Positions 23,101 to 31,914 of a DNA stretch of 32,246 nt are shown in pieces; position 1 is the stretch's first letter; the number at the start of each line of letters is the position of its first letter. The notes beneath the pieces were generated by a model that worked only from the letters and a program-made list of their open reading frames with translations, did not search any database and was not told where the DNA came from. Source of the stretch: Phallusia fumigata (lineage: Eukaryota > Chordata > Ascidiacea > Phlebobranchia > Ascidiidae); the NCBI GenBank assembly GCA_008931825.1, contig QXVZ01002384.1, forward strand, positions 1 to 32,246, given 5' to 3'. Position numbers and translations under genes: made by a program.

Positions 23101-25326
23101 TACACATGAATTTTAACTGCGAAGCGGAATAATTGTGCTAGTTTGGGAACCACGGATAATAATGGTTAGGATCATTGCAGTAAGTCCACACAAGAGGTAA
23201 ATCTCTGTTTCAGTGGAACTATTTTTTCATTTAAAAAAACATTGTCGGCTTTATGGTTCGCCAAAGCAGGTTGCATAACGTACATGGCGATCTGGAATCC
23301 TTCTACATTGTTTTATTTGCGCAGAGAGCGGAATTTATATGATTCAACCTGGAGAATCGCCGAGCGGTTTTAAAGTTTACTGTGATATGGAAACTGACGG
23401 TGGAGGGTGGGTGGTGATACAGAGGAGAGTGAGTGGCGAACTTAACTTCGACAGAAACTGGACGGAATACAAGGAAGGTAAAATTAAAACCTTAATTTCT
23501 TGACCCCCACTTTAAACGCTTGTGGGACCATACACGCGAAAAAGGGTCCTCAAGTTTTTCAAAAAGACCAGTATTCATCAACTTCGAGCACGCAGACTTA
23601 ACTGTGTTTAAGAAAGTCTACGACAACCTCTCGAAAAATATTGTGTAACTACACACAGAAATCCTCAATACTTTCAATTCTTTACTAACACCTGTTACAC
23701 CTTTCATTACACAACACTACCTTACAGCGGTGATAAAAAGTTTGTTATCTTGATCTTATATACGTTGGTTGCAATATTTATGAATTATTACTGAGTCCAC
23801 TAAAGGTTTGGTGGAATAAAACTTGTCCAAGTCCTTTAGAGGGTAAGAAATGCTGCTGAAACCTTGAAGGAATGGCATGATACCTGCATCACGTTTAAAG
23901 CAACATTACCCGGTTAACAAATTACATGTACTTCGTCCCTATTGGTAACGCAAAACTAGTTTTCGTACCTGTAACAGGTGTGCTACTCAAGACATGCCAC
24001 AAACGAAAATTACGAAAAATTGTTTTATCGATGTGCCAGCTATTAAAACTTGCATGAAGCGTTGTGTGTACAGGTTTCGGAGAGATACAAGATTACTGTG
24101 CGGGCGAATTCTGGTTGGGAAACGAAAGGATCATGCATTTGACGAGCGATTTCTACCAAACAATTCGCTTCGTGCTGACGAATTGGGATAGAGAAACCAG
24201 GTTCGCTCAGTACATGTACTTCAGAGTCAACCCAGAGACGAGTCTATACATGATGCAAATATCTGTGTATGATAGCAGCGTTAGCAACGCCAGTGACTCC
24301 ATATCCGGGCGTACTTAGTAAGTAAATGAATATCTTTGTTAAAAACATAACTGCCAGGGAGTTTGTGGAGTCGATCGGTATACGGTGTGATTTCGACACC
24401 AAGTATTACTAGGATGCCAACTCCGACTTTAAGACCACTTAAGGGTTTATTTAAAGGCCGAAAAAACGACTTTTTGACAAAATGATCGCTAAAAAAACGA
24501 TCCAAAAGTGTTGTCAAAAAAATAAAATTAGCAAGTTAATCATGAAGAATTGGCAACAAAGATTTTATTGGACTTTCGGAGTCGGATAAAAAAGTTCCGA
24601 CTCGATTTTTGTCTAATGAAGGGGGCGTTTTCATATCAACTTGCTGTTTATAGCGGGTTAAAAAAAGGTTCAAAAGCACCAGACAGACAATGAGCCCCAT
24701 AGGAAATTCCATCCCGTATTGTAAATGCAACTTCGTCAAACAATACAACGACAGTCCAGATGCTGAGAAACGGACACCGAACAATATGGATTTTACCACC
24801 AAAGATCGTGACAATGACCGCTATGTTGACGGCAACTGCGCCTCGCCTAGGAGCAGAGATCGAGAGGACGAGGGTTCAAATACCGGCACAGGAGGGTGGT
24901 GGTATAACGAATGTCATTCAGCAAATCTCAACGGCGTATATTACGAAGGTATAGTGAACGCAAAATGAAAGTTTAATTTTTAAAACCGCTAACTTCCTCT
25001 GACAAATCTTTCACATTTGGGCCTTACTACAAGATTCATATATTTCGGCTGCCATTTCAGTCACCACCCGAAACCAAGCCTACTGTTATGTGGTGATTTC
25101 TCTAATTCTAAGTATACACCATTAGCTTAGATACCGAAATTGTCGAAATTGCAACAGCAATCAATCAACCAATCATTTTTCAATAACAGGAGGTCATTAT
25201 AGCCGCGACAGAAGTTCAAACGGTTACGACGGGGATGGAATCATTTGGAACGCTTGGACAGGAACGCATTACTCATTAAAAGCCACTGAAATGAAGATCA
25301 GACCATTCGCCTACCGTAGGCCTTAA
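20159..25326 (+). CDS. Fibrinogen-chain-like secreted protein 1 (9 exons)
   Basis: About 444 aa. Exons 20159-20239, 20801-20975, 21736-21873, 22255-22317 (uncertain), 22852-23001, 23325-23477, 24074-24317, 24755-24948, 25190-25326; phases 0, 1, 1, 1, 1, 1, 2, 1. Domains in order: signal peptide ([12 protein letters not shown]); YCPSGC, like the first disulfide ring of vertebrate fibrinogen chains; a charged coiled coil; CEDC and CSVRT cysteines, like the second ring; then a fibrinogen C-terminal domain from [10 protein letters not shown] to IRPF. Domain hallmarks: [30 protein letters not shown], the calcium loop [31 protein letters not shown] and MKIRPF. The CH and Asp of the ligand pocket are kept. 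Exon 4 has two possible frames (see findings); the other exons are solid. Likely an extracellular multimer; its role (lectin, matrix or clotting-like) cannot be read from sequence. Confidence 0.85.
20559..20729 (+). mobile_element. Foldback MITE, family 1 (copy B), in fibrinogen-like gene 1 intron 1
   Basis: Left arm AAAGATACAAGCCAGTACCT, right arm CACAAGTACTGGCTTGTACC, central GTCATCACCAGAATCGATCA and the one-sided tail GACTATTTAAAACAGTGAAT. Same orientation as the Pinhead intron copy. Confidence 0.8.
21014..21220. repeat. Dispersed repeat rich in GTCGGACTC-type motifs (copy 1)
   Basis: Contains GTCCGACTCCGACTCTGA, CTTATTTAGAGGCTGAAAA and TTTTATGACAAAATACC. A related copy lies at 24366-24605. 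Both are in introns of fibrinogen-like gene 1. Confidence 0.55.
21221..21329 (+). mobile_element. Foldback MITE, family 1 (copy C, shortened), in intron 2
   Basis: GGCCAGTACTTGTGTGCCAA and TTTCACACACAAGTACTGGA form the arms; most of the centre is missing. The tail GGCTATTTAATATCGTAAAT follows, then TGTGCACCTAGG. Confidence 0.75.
21957..22231 (+). mobile_element. Foldback MITE, family 1 (copy D, expanded), in intron 3
   Basis: Left arm AGAAGATACAGGCCAGTTTT, centre GTTGTCATCATCAGGAATGA, then ~110 bp of extra sequence, and the right arm ACACAAGTACTGGCCTTTAT ending CTTCTT. The tail GACTATTTAAAACCGTGAAT then TGTGTAATTAG stops 23 bp before the exon 4 acceptor at 22254, so the element occupies most of this intron. 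Confidence 0.75.
22401..22597. mobile_element. hAT-like MITE in fibrinogen-like gene 1 intron 4
   Basis: Left end GGTGATTCTAAACCTGGGGC; right end ATGGTTGAAACCACTGGCT preceded by GGGGCCTATGAAATAAATA. Close to the element at 30121-30358, whose right end reads GGCCGATGAAATAAAAAAAG. Confidence 0.5.
24366..24605. repeat. Dispersed repeat rich in GTCGGACTC-type motifs (copy 2)
   Basis: GTTTATTTAAAGGCCGAAAA and TTTTTGACAAAATGATC match the copy at 21014-21220; it ends in GGAGTCGGATAAAAAAGTTC then CGACTCG. Just upstream (24344-24364) is an ACATAACTGCCAGG fragment of another family. Confidence 0.55.
24991..25132 (+). repeat. ~140 bp dispersed repeat, copy 1 (gene 1 intron 8)
   Basis: Nearly identical to 26813-26949. 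Shared blocks include CACATTTGGGCCTTACTACA, AGATTCATATATTTCGGCTG and CTCTAATTCTAAGTATACAC. The two copies differ mainly by a few-base gap near the middle. Confidence 0.85.
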
Positions 25327-25576
25327 CCCGACAAAAAAACTCTTCAGGAACAAGTGGAAGCCCTGGATAAAATACTGCTGTTTATTTGTGTTGTTGTAAA
25401 ATATTGCGACTTTGTTTTGTAAGTAGGTGTTAAGTGGCTTGATGTTTGCTAAATGCTTTCGCTGGTTTTTGTATGTTTTCTTTCATACAGCATAACGTTT
25501 CATGTGCATACGTACGGCTGTACATCGCTCACTTTCCTTTATTTCTATTTTAGCGTTCTAGTTTGTTGTCGAAGTC

Positions 25577-25582
25577 AATAAA
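25577..25582 (+). promoter_or_regulatory. Polyadenylation signal, fibrinogen-like gene 1
   Basis: AATAAA about 250 bp after the stop codon at 25324-25326. Confidence 0.55.
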
Positions 25583-26180
25583 ACGCGCAATTTAGAGAAT
25601 ATTCCATTTGAATGGAAAACCGGTTTGATTTCGAATCATGGCGCTTTGAAACGTTTAGGTAAACGAGAATAAATAACAAGATTGCAGGAACGGTATGTTT
25701 TGATATACTGTTTAACAGATATTGAGGAAGCCAAATCAATAAAAAGGTAAATATACCACTGTGGAGGTCAAAACCTTCTCCGTAAATTTCACCAATCCAA
25801 ACATAGTGGAAAACAAATACTTGCCTAAATCTTTGGTCAAATTCTGTATTTTTTGCATGACAATAACATTGCATTGTACTTATGTTAACGCCAATACTTT
25901 AAACGACTGGTTCATTGTCTGCAAACAGCTCAAAATCACAAACTACCTAACAGAAAGACATTGTGTGCCGATAACGGTACACAAAAGCAAGCCAGCAAAT
26001 TCTTTACGCCACACAGTCGGGCCTTTTCATAGCTGCCAACCACTTAACATTATCTCTACATGTTGTCTTAACCTTTAGTAAACAAGTGGTTGACCCTCGA
26101 AAATTCATCTGAGATTGATAAAGGATAGTTGTTTAAAGCTGAAGTTGCGAGGAGGTCTTGTAAAACGTTATTTTGCAACT
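25583..26180. other. Spacer between the two fibrinogen-like genes
   Basis: No coding exon, repeat family or clear core promoter was recognised. It must contain the 5' end and promoter of gene 2 unless that gene is trans-spliced or transcribed with gene 1. Confidence 0.45.
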
Positions 26181-29100
26181 ATGTCTTCTCGTAAAGCCGT
26201 GATGAGAATAATAGTTTTTCTACTGTTTCTTAAGGTAAGTTTAAACTTTCTAAAAGCCACCGCCTTGCCAGTTGTTGTATTTAGACAAATTAAATTTGTT
26301 AAAAAACTGTTTACTTCTTTAAGTAGCAGGCTATCTTGTAAATGGATACAATGTAGACCTAAATCGCAAACAAGTAAAACGTCAAAACAAAAAACAAGTT
26401 TTTGAAAGCTTTTATTGAGTTTATGTGTTTTCGATGTATGCATTTTTATTCATAATGTATTTGTTAGTTATCGCTGCAGCAAATACAGTTTTTTAGGCAT
26501 TTTTGAGTACACAGCTTAAAATCGGTTTTGGACGGAATTCAATATGTTTCAGGCTGAGTTTGGTTCAGCGAAACGACAAGTTCCTATCGGTAACACGAGC
26601 GTCCAGTGTCATTCTGAAAGATGGGTAAGTATAACAATGTAACAACTTTCATCATACCTTATGAAAGTATGCGCCGGTGCGCCGTATTTAAAAGTCAACA
26701 AAATATAATTTGCTTCAAAATGTCACAAGCTTTAACATATGCCGAGAACGGGGCTAAACTCCGTACACTTTCTGGTTTGCATTAAAATTTTGTTTGTTGT
26801 AAAAATAGTTGTAACTTCAACTGACAAATCATTCACATTTGGGCCTTACTACAAGATTCATATATTTCGGCTGCCATTCACCGTCCGAAACCAAGCTTAC
26901 TGTCATGCTGGGATTTCTCTAATTCTAAGTATACACCGTTAGCTTAGATTTTGCATCAAAAACTAAGATTATTCAAGAAAGCCCACCGTGTGTTGTGTTC
27001 CTAGATGGTTTGTTGCAAAAAAAGTTGTAAACCTATTAAACATTTTAAAGTGGTTTTTATCCTAGTGGTAATTAACCACATGTGGGTAATGACAGGGGAG
27101 CAGGCGAGTAATTAGCTGGAAATAATGATCTTTAATATTAAGTACGACAGAACAAGCAAAACAGATAAAATAGGTTTCAGTAAACTGTGGGAAAATGAAA
27201 ACTTGGTCTGAACAAAAATGGGTATTGAGGAAAAAGTTGAAGAACCACTGGTTTATAGTCCCTCAAAGTTAGTTTTGGTCGTATCAGTAAACATATACAT
27301 TTCCAAAAACTGTTTCAGCTACCTATATACCAAAACGTGTTCCTTTAAAAGTTAAACGAAAAATTAGTTTTTTTTTTGCTAAAAGGTGTTGTTTTGCAAC
27401 AGGGTCAACTTTGTCCCAACGGTTGCCTGCTTTGCAACATCAAATTTTTGGTCACTAGTGGCGCTCGTGAAGGCATAAGTAATGTTGGTGCACATGTGAG
27501 GTCAACAAGAAGTCAATTTGAAGAGGAAGATGAACGAATAAGAACAAATGACGCAACGGTCATACAGCATCAAAAACAGATCCGTCGTAAGTTAATTTGA
27601 AATTGTTCTACGGAAAAAAGAAACTTCCAATGCAAGTCCCAGCATTCAGTTTGTTTGTTCTTAACTTATAAGTTGTCTCAAAACACTGGGTATATCGTGG
27701 CAACAACGTAAAAACAGCCTAAAGTTATTACCTTTTATTAATCCTCGATGCTATACAGGAGAATAAGTCTTAGCACACAAAGATAAACATCAGTCTTACC
27801 AATCGTAATAACCGTGTTTCGAAATGTTCGAAGCAACGTATTCAGCTATTTTTATACTTGTTGCAAACGTCTTTACACGGTTTTCGCAGAAAACCTGACA
27901 CAGTTGAAAAACGAAACATCGTTGTCGCTATCGATGAGCAATGCATTGCAAGGTTCGCACACACAAGTCGAATCTGAACTTGATATACTGGAAACTAGAT
28001 ATCGGAGAATCAACGAAAGGCTCAAACGTATCGAAGTAAGTAATTCAATTCAAATGCAACATTTAATTGGCGCGAAAATATGTAAAAGAAGACACAGAAC
28101 TGATTTTAAGTAAACACGGCATTGGTAGAAGATTTTTGAGTGTTTTGGCCGAACCTAACACACACTTTTATTAATTTTAAGTCAAGAACTCTGAGACCAA
28201 CGCTTGCAAAATTCCCAACATTACGTCCGGTTTAAGTTGGTCAAAATAACAAAGAATATTTTCTCGATAAAGAATGGACAAAAAGCCAGCAAAAAAATAC
28301 GGTTAATTTGAAACATAACTGCCAGAGCTTAGAGTAATCGCATTGCAATGCAAACGTTTTAATAATCGCTATTGTCACCGTCAGTGCAAGTTTACATTGC
28401 AATGTATTTACTACATTCAATATATCTGGCAGTCATGTATTAATTAGGCTACAACCCCGTATTTGGGTTCCTAGATGGTAAGTTTTTTAAGTTACCTTGG
28501 GCCTTTCGAGAGTCGGCGCTATATTAAAAAATTCACAAAACCAACCCCATTTAACGTTTTCTTAATTTCTGGCAGAGAAACCTCATTAAGAAAGCTGCCA
28601 CCTGTGCAACAACGCAAACTTCATGTACCCTACCGACCCTGTCAGGACGAGACTGCGCTGAAATTTACAGGGCAGGTGGAAGAAGCAGTGGCGTCTACGT
28701 CATTAAACCCATGGGAGCGGGCAAGCCAATTCGGGTAACAAAGTGACCAGTTTTTTTTTAATTGAAGTGACTTGGGGATTAAAGCTTTTTAAATCACAAT
28801 CACGCATCCAAATTTCCCAGAAAGACAAACTTCCGAATAGAAATAAAATGTTAATTTTACTCCTGAAGTTCAAATGATAGCAATCCAGCCAAAACGAAGA
28901 GTTCGCAGCTAAAAAGCGTTGCAATTCAAACTTATGAACACAAACCAAGGCGAATGTCACACACCAACACCTTTAACACCTAAAACGGTAATTGCTCAAT
29001 AAGGTTTTCTCGATAAGAAGTCACAATCTCAACGTGTTTAATTTAAAACATAACTGCTAGAGAGCTTATAGATGTGAATGCATTGTATTGCCAACCTTTC

Positions 29101-30859
29101 AACGATCGCTCGTCGTTACAAATCCGATAGAGTAATATACAACCTAATTCGTTTTTGACTGACGTACTACATTTACTTTAGACAATCTGCGACATGGAGG
29201 ACAGTGGCGGGGGTTGGACGGTAATTCAGAAAAGATTTGACGGAAGTTTGAGTTTCGATCGAACGTGGAGAGAATACAAGAACGGATTCGAACAAGGAAG
29301 TTGTGACGAAATTCCAGAAATGTGGATTGGAAACGAAAATTTACACAAGCAAGTTTAATAACATACTTAAAAGGCAATGAAATCCGAACTTTAACCATTA
29401 ATACCTCTTTCATTGAAGGTTAACACACCAGGCCAACCAACAGCTAAAGGTAGTCATCACTTCATGGCACAACGATACACGATACGCACGTTACAGGTGA
29501 TTCAGCAATACATCCTAGAGAGTTTTAACCATGTCATCAATTTAAACACCCTAACTGATTACGAAATATTGTTTTTGTTCGTATGTTTAAGGAACACCCA
29601 GGATTAGGTACACAATTCACAGTTTGAAATAGTCTCATTAAGAAGATACAAGCCAATACTTGTGTGTAAAACGTTTTGCGTTTCGGGAAACGAAGTCCTG
29701 ATGATGAAAACAGCGTTTGTCGAAACGTGGAAAATGTTTTACACACAAGTACTGGCTTGTAACTTCTTGAAAGCACGATTAGAATTAAAATTTTGTTCAA
29801 TGTTCACTACTTTACCACAAGGGAAAATAATTTTAATATTTGAAAGGCATTTTCAAATCGGAAACGAGGAAAGTGGTTACCGCATGATGGCAGTAGACGG
29901 ATATCGATCCGATCCAAGAGGTGACGTAGGCGACGCGTTTAGGGAGTTCTCCCGCGGAAGGGGCGACCAAAGAAGGCTAGTTGATCACTTGTTGGCGCGT
30001 TTTACAACGCATGACGTGGACAACGACAATTACGTCACAAATTGCGCAGGTAAAGCTCTTCTGTTTTACTTAACAATAAAAATGAATGCATAAGGGGCGT
30101 ATTTACATAGACATTCTAACCCAGGGGTTCTCAACCGGGGGAATTCCCCAATAGGGGGTTTTTGAATTTGAATTTGCAAGAGGGGCAATTTTGTTTAAAA
30201 TGTAGTTTATCGAAAAGTTTATCAGTTGTAAAAGCTTAGTGGTTCTTCTTAATGTACTAACATAAACATTTCCTTTTCGAATTTAATTCCCGGGGAATTT
30301 CAGCTTTGAATATCGGTTTAAGAGGCCGATGAAATAAAAAAAGGTTGAAACTCCTTGTCACAAAAGCGTTTCACCATGAATTGACCAACTGACACAAAGC
30401 AAAATCTTTCAGCACGTGGTAATGGAGGATGGTGGTACAGAGGATGTGCTGCAGTGAACTTGAACGGCGGGGGGCAGAATCCTAACTCCCGCTCGGAGCA
30501 ACATAATGCGAGGGGTGGGTTCCAAACTAACATAGTTAACAAAACTTGCCTGTTCTCCGACTAAAATTAAACCGCACATTTTAGCACATTAACTAAAAAA
30601 ACAGGGTTTTAGTTGCAAACTTAGGCTTAAGTTTTGTCGATAAAAGGTTACACAGCCTATAGGCTTTAAGGTTACACAGCCTATAGGCTAGAGTTTCATC
30701 AAAACACTGGTGCGTTAGACAAAATTTTTTCAACATATATTCCTTACGATTCGCATGACAGGTTTGAACGGACATGGAGGAATTATTTGGAGGCCTTGGA
30801 CAGACCGACATGGGTCACTAAGAGCAACGACAATGAAAATGCGACCTACACGTTACTGA
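26181..30859 (+). CDS. Fibrinogen-chain-like secreted protein 2 (10 exons)
   Basis: 420 aa predicted. Exons 26181-26234, 26553-26624, 27403-27586, 27890-28035, 28576-28734, 29182-29348, 29419-29496, 29847-30049, 30413-30514, 30762-30859; phases 0, 0, 1, 0, 0, 2, 2, 1, 1. Intron 6 is GC-AG; the rest are GT-AG. Order of parts: signal peptide ([12 protein letters not shown]); LCPNGCLLC; coiled coil ([18 protein letters not shown]) with NLT and NET glycosylation sites; CATTQTSC; fibrinogen domain from [11 protein letters not shown] to MKMRPTRY. Hallmarks: [63 protein letters not shown]. The conserved Cys-His is Cys-Ala here ([10 protein letters not shown]), and the segment after it is Asn/Gly/Ser-rich, so ligand binding probably differs from gene 1. 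Confidence 0.85.
26813..26949 (+). repeat. ~140 bp dispersed repeat, copy 2 (gene 2 intron 2)
   Basis: Counterpart of 24991-25132. It lies in a non-equivalent intron, so it was not carried along by the gene duplication. Confidence 0.85.
28313..28438. mobile_element. MITE with ACATAACTGCCAGA terminal repeats (family 2)
   Basis: Ends ACATAACTGCCAGA and TCTGGCAGTCATGT are inverted repeats with one mismatch. Inner CATTGCAATGCAAACG and ACATTGCAATGTA also face each other. 126 bp, in gene 2 intron 4. It is the most complete copy of this family in the window. Confidence 0.7.
29044..29110. mobile_element. Family 2 element fragment in gene 2 intron 5
   Basis: ACATAACTGCTAGAGAGCTT, then GCATTGTATTGCCAACC and an AACGATCGCT segment match the left part of 28313-28438. 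A similar left end is at 14763-14800 (ACATAACTGCCAAAGAGCTT) in CAP gene intron 1. Confidence 0.5.
29349..29418 (+). other. 70-bp GC-AG intron in fibrinogen-like gene 2
   Basis: The donor is GCAAGT at 29349-29354 and the acceptor TTGAAG ends at 29418. Joining 29348 to 29419 gives [14 protein letters not shown], which matches the usual fibrinogen-domain pattern at that place. The nearest GT donor would break the frame. Confidence 0.75.
29606..29768 (-). mobile_element. Foldback MITE, family 1 (copy E, inverted), in gene 2 intron 7
   Basis: The tail lies on the left here (AGGTACACAATTCACAGTTT), followed by AGAAGATACAAGCCAATACT, a centre with GTCCTGATGATGAAAACAGC, and the right arm CACACAAGTACTGGCTTGTA. 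It is in reverse orientation relative to copies A-D. Confidence 0.8.
30121..30358. mobile_element. hAT-like MITE in gene 2 intron 8
   Basis: Left end CCAGGGGTTCTCAACCGGGG and right end AAGGTTGAAACTCCTTG are imperfect inverted repeats. The interior carries GGAATTCCCCAATAGGGGG. No coding capacity. Confidence 0.6.
30645..30690 (+). repeat. Two-copy 24-bp tandem repeat in gene 2 intron 9
   Basis: AGGTTACACAGCCTATAGGC begins at 30645 and again at 30669. Confidence 0.85.
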
Positions 30860-30916
30860 ACAACCATCGCTTTACACAGAAATTGAACCCATCAAAGACA
30901 AGCCGAGAAAAAATGG

Positions 30917-30922
30917 AATAAA
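30917..30922 (+). promoter_or_regulatory. Polyadenylation signal, fibrinogen-like gene 2
   Basis: AATAAA 58 bp after the stop codon at 30857-30859. Confidence 0.55.
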
Positions 30923-31565
30923 TGAAATCTTAACAACAGCAAAAAATCTGGTCAATGCAGAACAGAAGCTTAATGACAAACAGAACATTAGTATGTGTTA
31001 GTTATTTATCACGTTTGGACAAAGGTCGCCGTACGCAAGGGTTTAAATAGGTATAGTTGAATGTGTGCCCGAACGAATATGTTGGGCCTAATATCTGATG
31101 ATATTCTGTGTCTTATAAATGCCGCGCAGTTACTGGTCTCGTTACTATGCACTGAGGTGATTTTTAGTCGTTTCGGTATCATCCCTGTTGACAACACTTT
31201 GCGTTTTAGGTGATAATTTTATCGACAGTTCACATTTCTCTTTTCTGTAAGCACTTCGCAGGGGACCCAGTAGGGTGCGTTACTTAGGGACCCATAACGC
31301 TGCTGAATGGGTCCTGATTATAGCGTTTGCTTCATTGTAGAAACCTTGGTTAGCAGGTAAATATTCATGGCACACCAAGATTTACGAGCGTTTCAATAAT
31401 TTGTCTGAGTCAAGTGGAGCAGCCTTTTGTTTTTGGTTATCGTTACGTGAAGTGAAACTGCAGCAACGAGCCACAGAGAGTGAGTCGGTTAGCATACTAA
31501 ACGCAGAAACATAAAGCAATGACGTCGTCAACATGGCACGCGAAGTCATTAACATTTTGACATAA
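30923..31565. other. Region downstream of fibrinogen-like gene 2
   Basis: No gene was seen. GGGACCCA and its near complement TGGGTCC recur at about 31262-31316, giving a possible weak hairpin of no known function. Confidence 0.4.
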
Positions 31566-31914
31566 TTTGACAAACTGGCATGCTGCGTTGAAAAGGTCGA
31601 CGACCCCGCCGTGCAAAATCACTATACACCAAAGCGAAAGAAATTGACTTCTTATCTAACCGCTGTAAAACAAAGAATAAAATCAAGGAACAGAGAGCCT
31701 TTGTTGGCATGTTTACCAAGCAAAACGCGAGATAGCATGTTGGAGAGGCTTGTCAATGCTTCTGCTTGTCATACAAGGTTCCAAGGCTACTGTGTAGGCA
31801 TACAGAAAAAGATTGTTAAAAAGACTTGTTTCAGGGGTTTGTAAAACCACCTTGAACATGGTTGTGTGGTCAGGAAAGCTTGTGGTTGTGCTTATAGGAA
31901 GTTTGCGAATAGTG
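31566..31914 (+). pseudogene. Coding-like frame with one internal stop, unrecognised
   Basis: The frame is open from 31566, interrupted by a single TAA at 31842-31844, and open again to a good splice donor (GTAAGT at 31915). Before the stop it encodes a basic, cysteine-containing stretch (HYTPKRKKLTSYLTAVKQRI, SMLERLVNASACHTRFQGYC); after it, NHLEHGCVVRKACGCAYRKF. Residue use looks coding-like on both sides of the stop. It could be a decayed exon, a fragment of a transposon gene, or an exon ending at the TAA. No family recognised. Confidence 0.35.

Noticed and set aside
24690-24754. Upstream extension of exon 8 of fibrinogen-like gene 1 ([15 protein letters not shown])
   Set aside because: The acceptor at 24754 joins exon 7 in phase and restores the usual domain spacing; the extension would add two unpaired cysteines.
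31245-31320. Possible structured RNA around repeated GGGACCC
   Set aside because: The pairing is short and interrupted, and no known family matches.
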